Shown here in pieces: positions 5,822 to 6,541 of a DNA stretch of 6,541 nucleotides. The stretch is from the NCBI GenBank assembly GCA_005879245.1, contig VBLA01000082.1:1-6541 (forward strand). Direction: 5' to 3'. The notes beneath the pieces were generated by a model, which was not told the origin of the DNA, did not search any database, and saw nothing but the letters and a program-made list of their open reading frames with translations. The first letter of the stretch is position 1. The number at the start of each line of letters is the position of its first letter. A program made the position numbers and the translations under genes. Source of the DNA: Deltaproteobacteria bacterium (GTDB lineage: Bacteria; Desulfobacterota; Binatia; DP-6).

Positions 5822-6541
5822 CTACCGGGGGCGGCCCGCGGCGGCCAGGGCAACCAGTGCCCCGAGGGTCGTGAACCAGGCGAAGAGATCGCCCACCCGC
5901 ACGTAGAAGGAAAGGCCGTCGCGCAGCGGGACCTGGACGACCCAGGCCCCGCGCACGCCGGTCGGGAAGCGGGCCTGGATGCGCCCCGACGGGGCCACGA
6001 GCGCCGTCACTCCCGTGTTGGTAGCGCGCGCGAGAGCTCGTCGGGTTTCGACCGCCCGAAACACCGTCATCGCCAGGTGCTGCTCGAGACCGGCGCTGGT
6101 CCCGAACCACGCGTCGTTGGACAGGTTCAGAAGAAACCGGGCGCCCTGCCGGACGAGGTCACGCGCCAGCTCGGGGTAGATCGCCTCGAAGCAGATGAGC
6201 ACGCCGAAGGGCGCGGGATCGGGAAAGATCGTCGGCACGACGCCCGGCGTGTAGTCCCCCGGCGCGTCGAACCGCCAGCCGAGCCAGGGCACGCGGGGCA
6301 ACGGGGCGTACTCGGCGAAGGGCACGAGGTGGCGCTTGTCGTAGACCATCACGGGCTCGCCGTTTGCCGCGAGCAGGTACGCGGAGTTGAAGAACCGCAC
6401 GTGGCCGTCGCCGTCGGCCACGTAGCGCGGCCCGCCGAGGAGCAGCCCGGGCCCGCCGCTCCCGAGGATGTCGGCCGCGGCGCGGCCGAAACGCGGGTTC
6501 GGCGCGAGGAGGAAGCTGACGGCGTTCTCCGGCCAGACGAC
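5822..6541 (-). CDS. lnt: Apolipoprotein N-acyltransferase, C-terminal part (runs off right edge)
   Basis: The minus strand is open from the window edge to a TAG at 5824, giving 239 residues of the nitrilase-type catalytic domain of Lnt. Lnt transfers the third acyl chain to the N-terminal Cys of lipoproteins at the periplasmic face of the inner membrane. The catalytic triad is intact: Glu in VVWPEN (fragment residue 5), Lys in YDKRHLVPFAEY (residue 69) and Cys in GVLICFEAIYPELAR (residue 117). Their spacing is close to E. coli E267, K335 and C387. The conserved LSNDAWFG motif follows. A final transmembrane helix (LFAWFTTLGALVALAAAG) sits at the C-terminus as in the family. The multi-helix membrane N-terminus lies beyond the window. 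The receiver-domain gene follows on the same strand. Confidence 0.95.
   Translation of the reverse strand, partial: VVWPENAVSFLLAPNPRFGRAAADILGSGGPGLLLGGPRYVADGDGHVRFFNSAYLLAANGEPVMVYDKRHLVPFAEYAPLPRVPWLGWRFDAPGDYTPGVVPTIFPDPAPFGVLICFEAIYPELARDLVRQGARFLLNLSNDAWFGTSAGLEQHLAMTVFRAVETRRALARATNTGVTALVAPSGRIQARFPTGVRGAWVVQVPLRDGLSFYVRVGDLFAWFTTLGALVALAAAGRPR

Overview
The window is GC-rich, densely packed bacterial DNA. An apolipoprotein N-acyltransferase at the right edge and two signal-peptide proteins at the left edge point to a diderm (Gram-negative-type) cell. The mix of acyl-CoA metabolism genes and secreted unknowns would suit an uncultured deltaproteobacterial or Binatota-like lineage, but no marker here fixes the taxonomy and that placement is a guess.

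Layout. Positions 1-792 (minus strand) hold two small secreted proteins of unknown function in tandem, the first running off the left edge. They seem to be driven by a promoter at 821-850. Positions 793-1066 are a divergent intergenic region with a perfect dyad (909-926) and a second possible promoter, followed by a small stand-alone XRE-type regulator (1067-1297, plus strand). Positions 1409-3567 (plus strand) form a tight three-gene operon: a cobalamin-binding mutase subunit, a 3-hydroxyacyl-CoA dehydrogenase and a methylmalonyl-CoA epimerase-like protein with an extra C-terminal domain. A small GIY-YIG-like protein follows at 3616-3957. The right half is on the minus strand: a 92-residue unknown (4031-4309), a textbook GlnB-type PII protein (4496-4834), a single-domain response regulator (5333-5704) and the C-terminal half of Lnt (5822 to the edge).

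The roughly 500 bases between the PII start and the response regulator stop (4835-5332) hold no intact gene. They contain two small hairpins, a GC-rich terminator-like hairpin, and what I read as the wreck of an aldehyde dehydrogenase gene. Its N-terminal-side fragment lies on the minus strand and the next piece on the plus strand, the two meeting at the same point of the protein, as a short internal inversion would produce. The 186 bases at 4310-4495 hold no gene I can support.

How the genes work together. The three-gene operon fits handling of short or branched acyl-CoAs. A B12-dependent mutase (catalytic subunit not in the window) rearranges the carbon skeleton, the epimerase interconverts methylmalonyl-CoA stereoisomers, and the dehydrogenase oxidises or reduces a 3-hydroxyacyl-CoA. 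PII would sense nitrogen, energy and 2-oxoglutarate status; its target is not encoded here. I see no clearly new defence or mobile system. The most unusual items are the scrambled aldehyde dehydrogenase relic, the two-domain epimerase, and the charge reversal at the expected NAD-ribose-binding position of the dehydrogenase.
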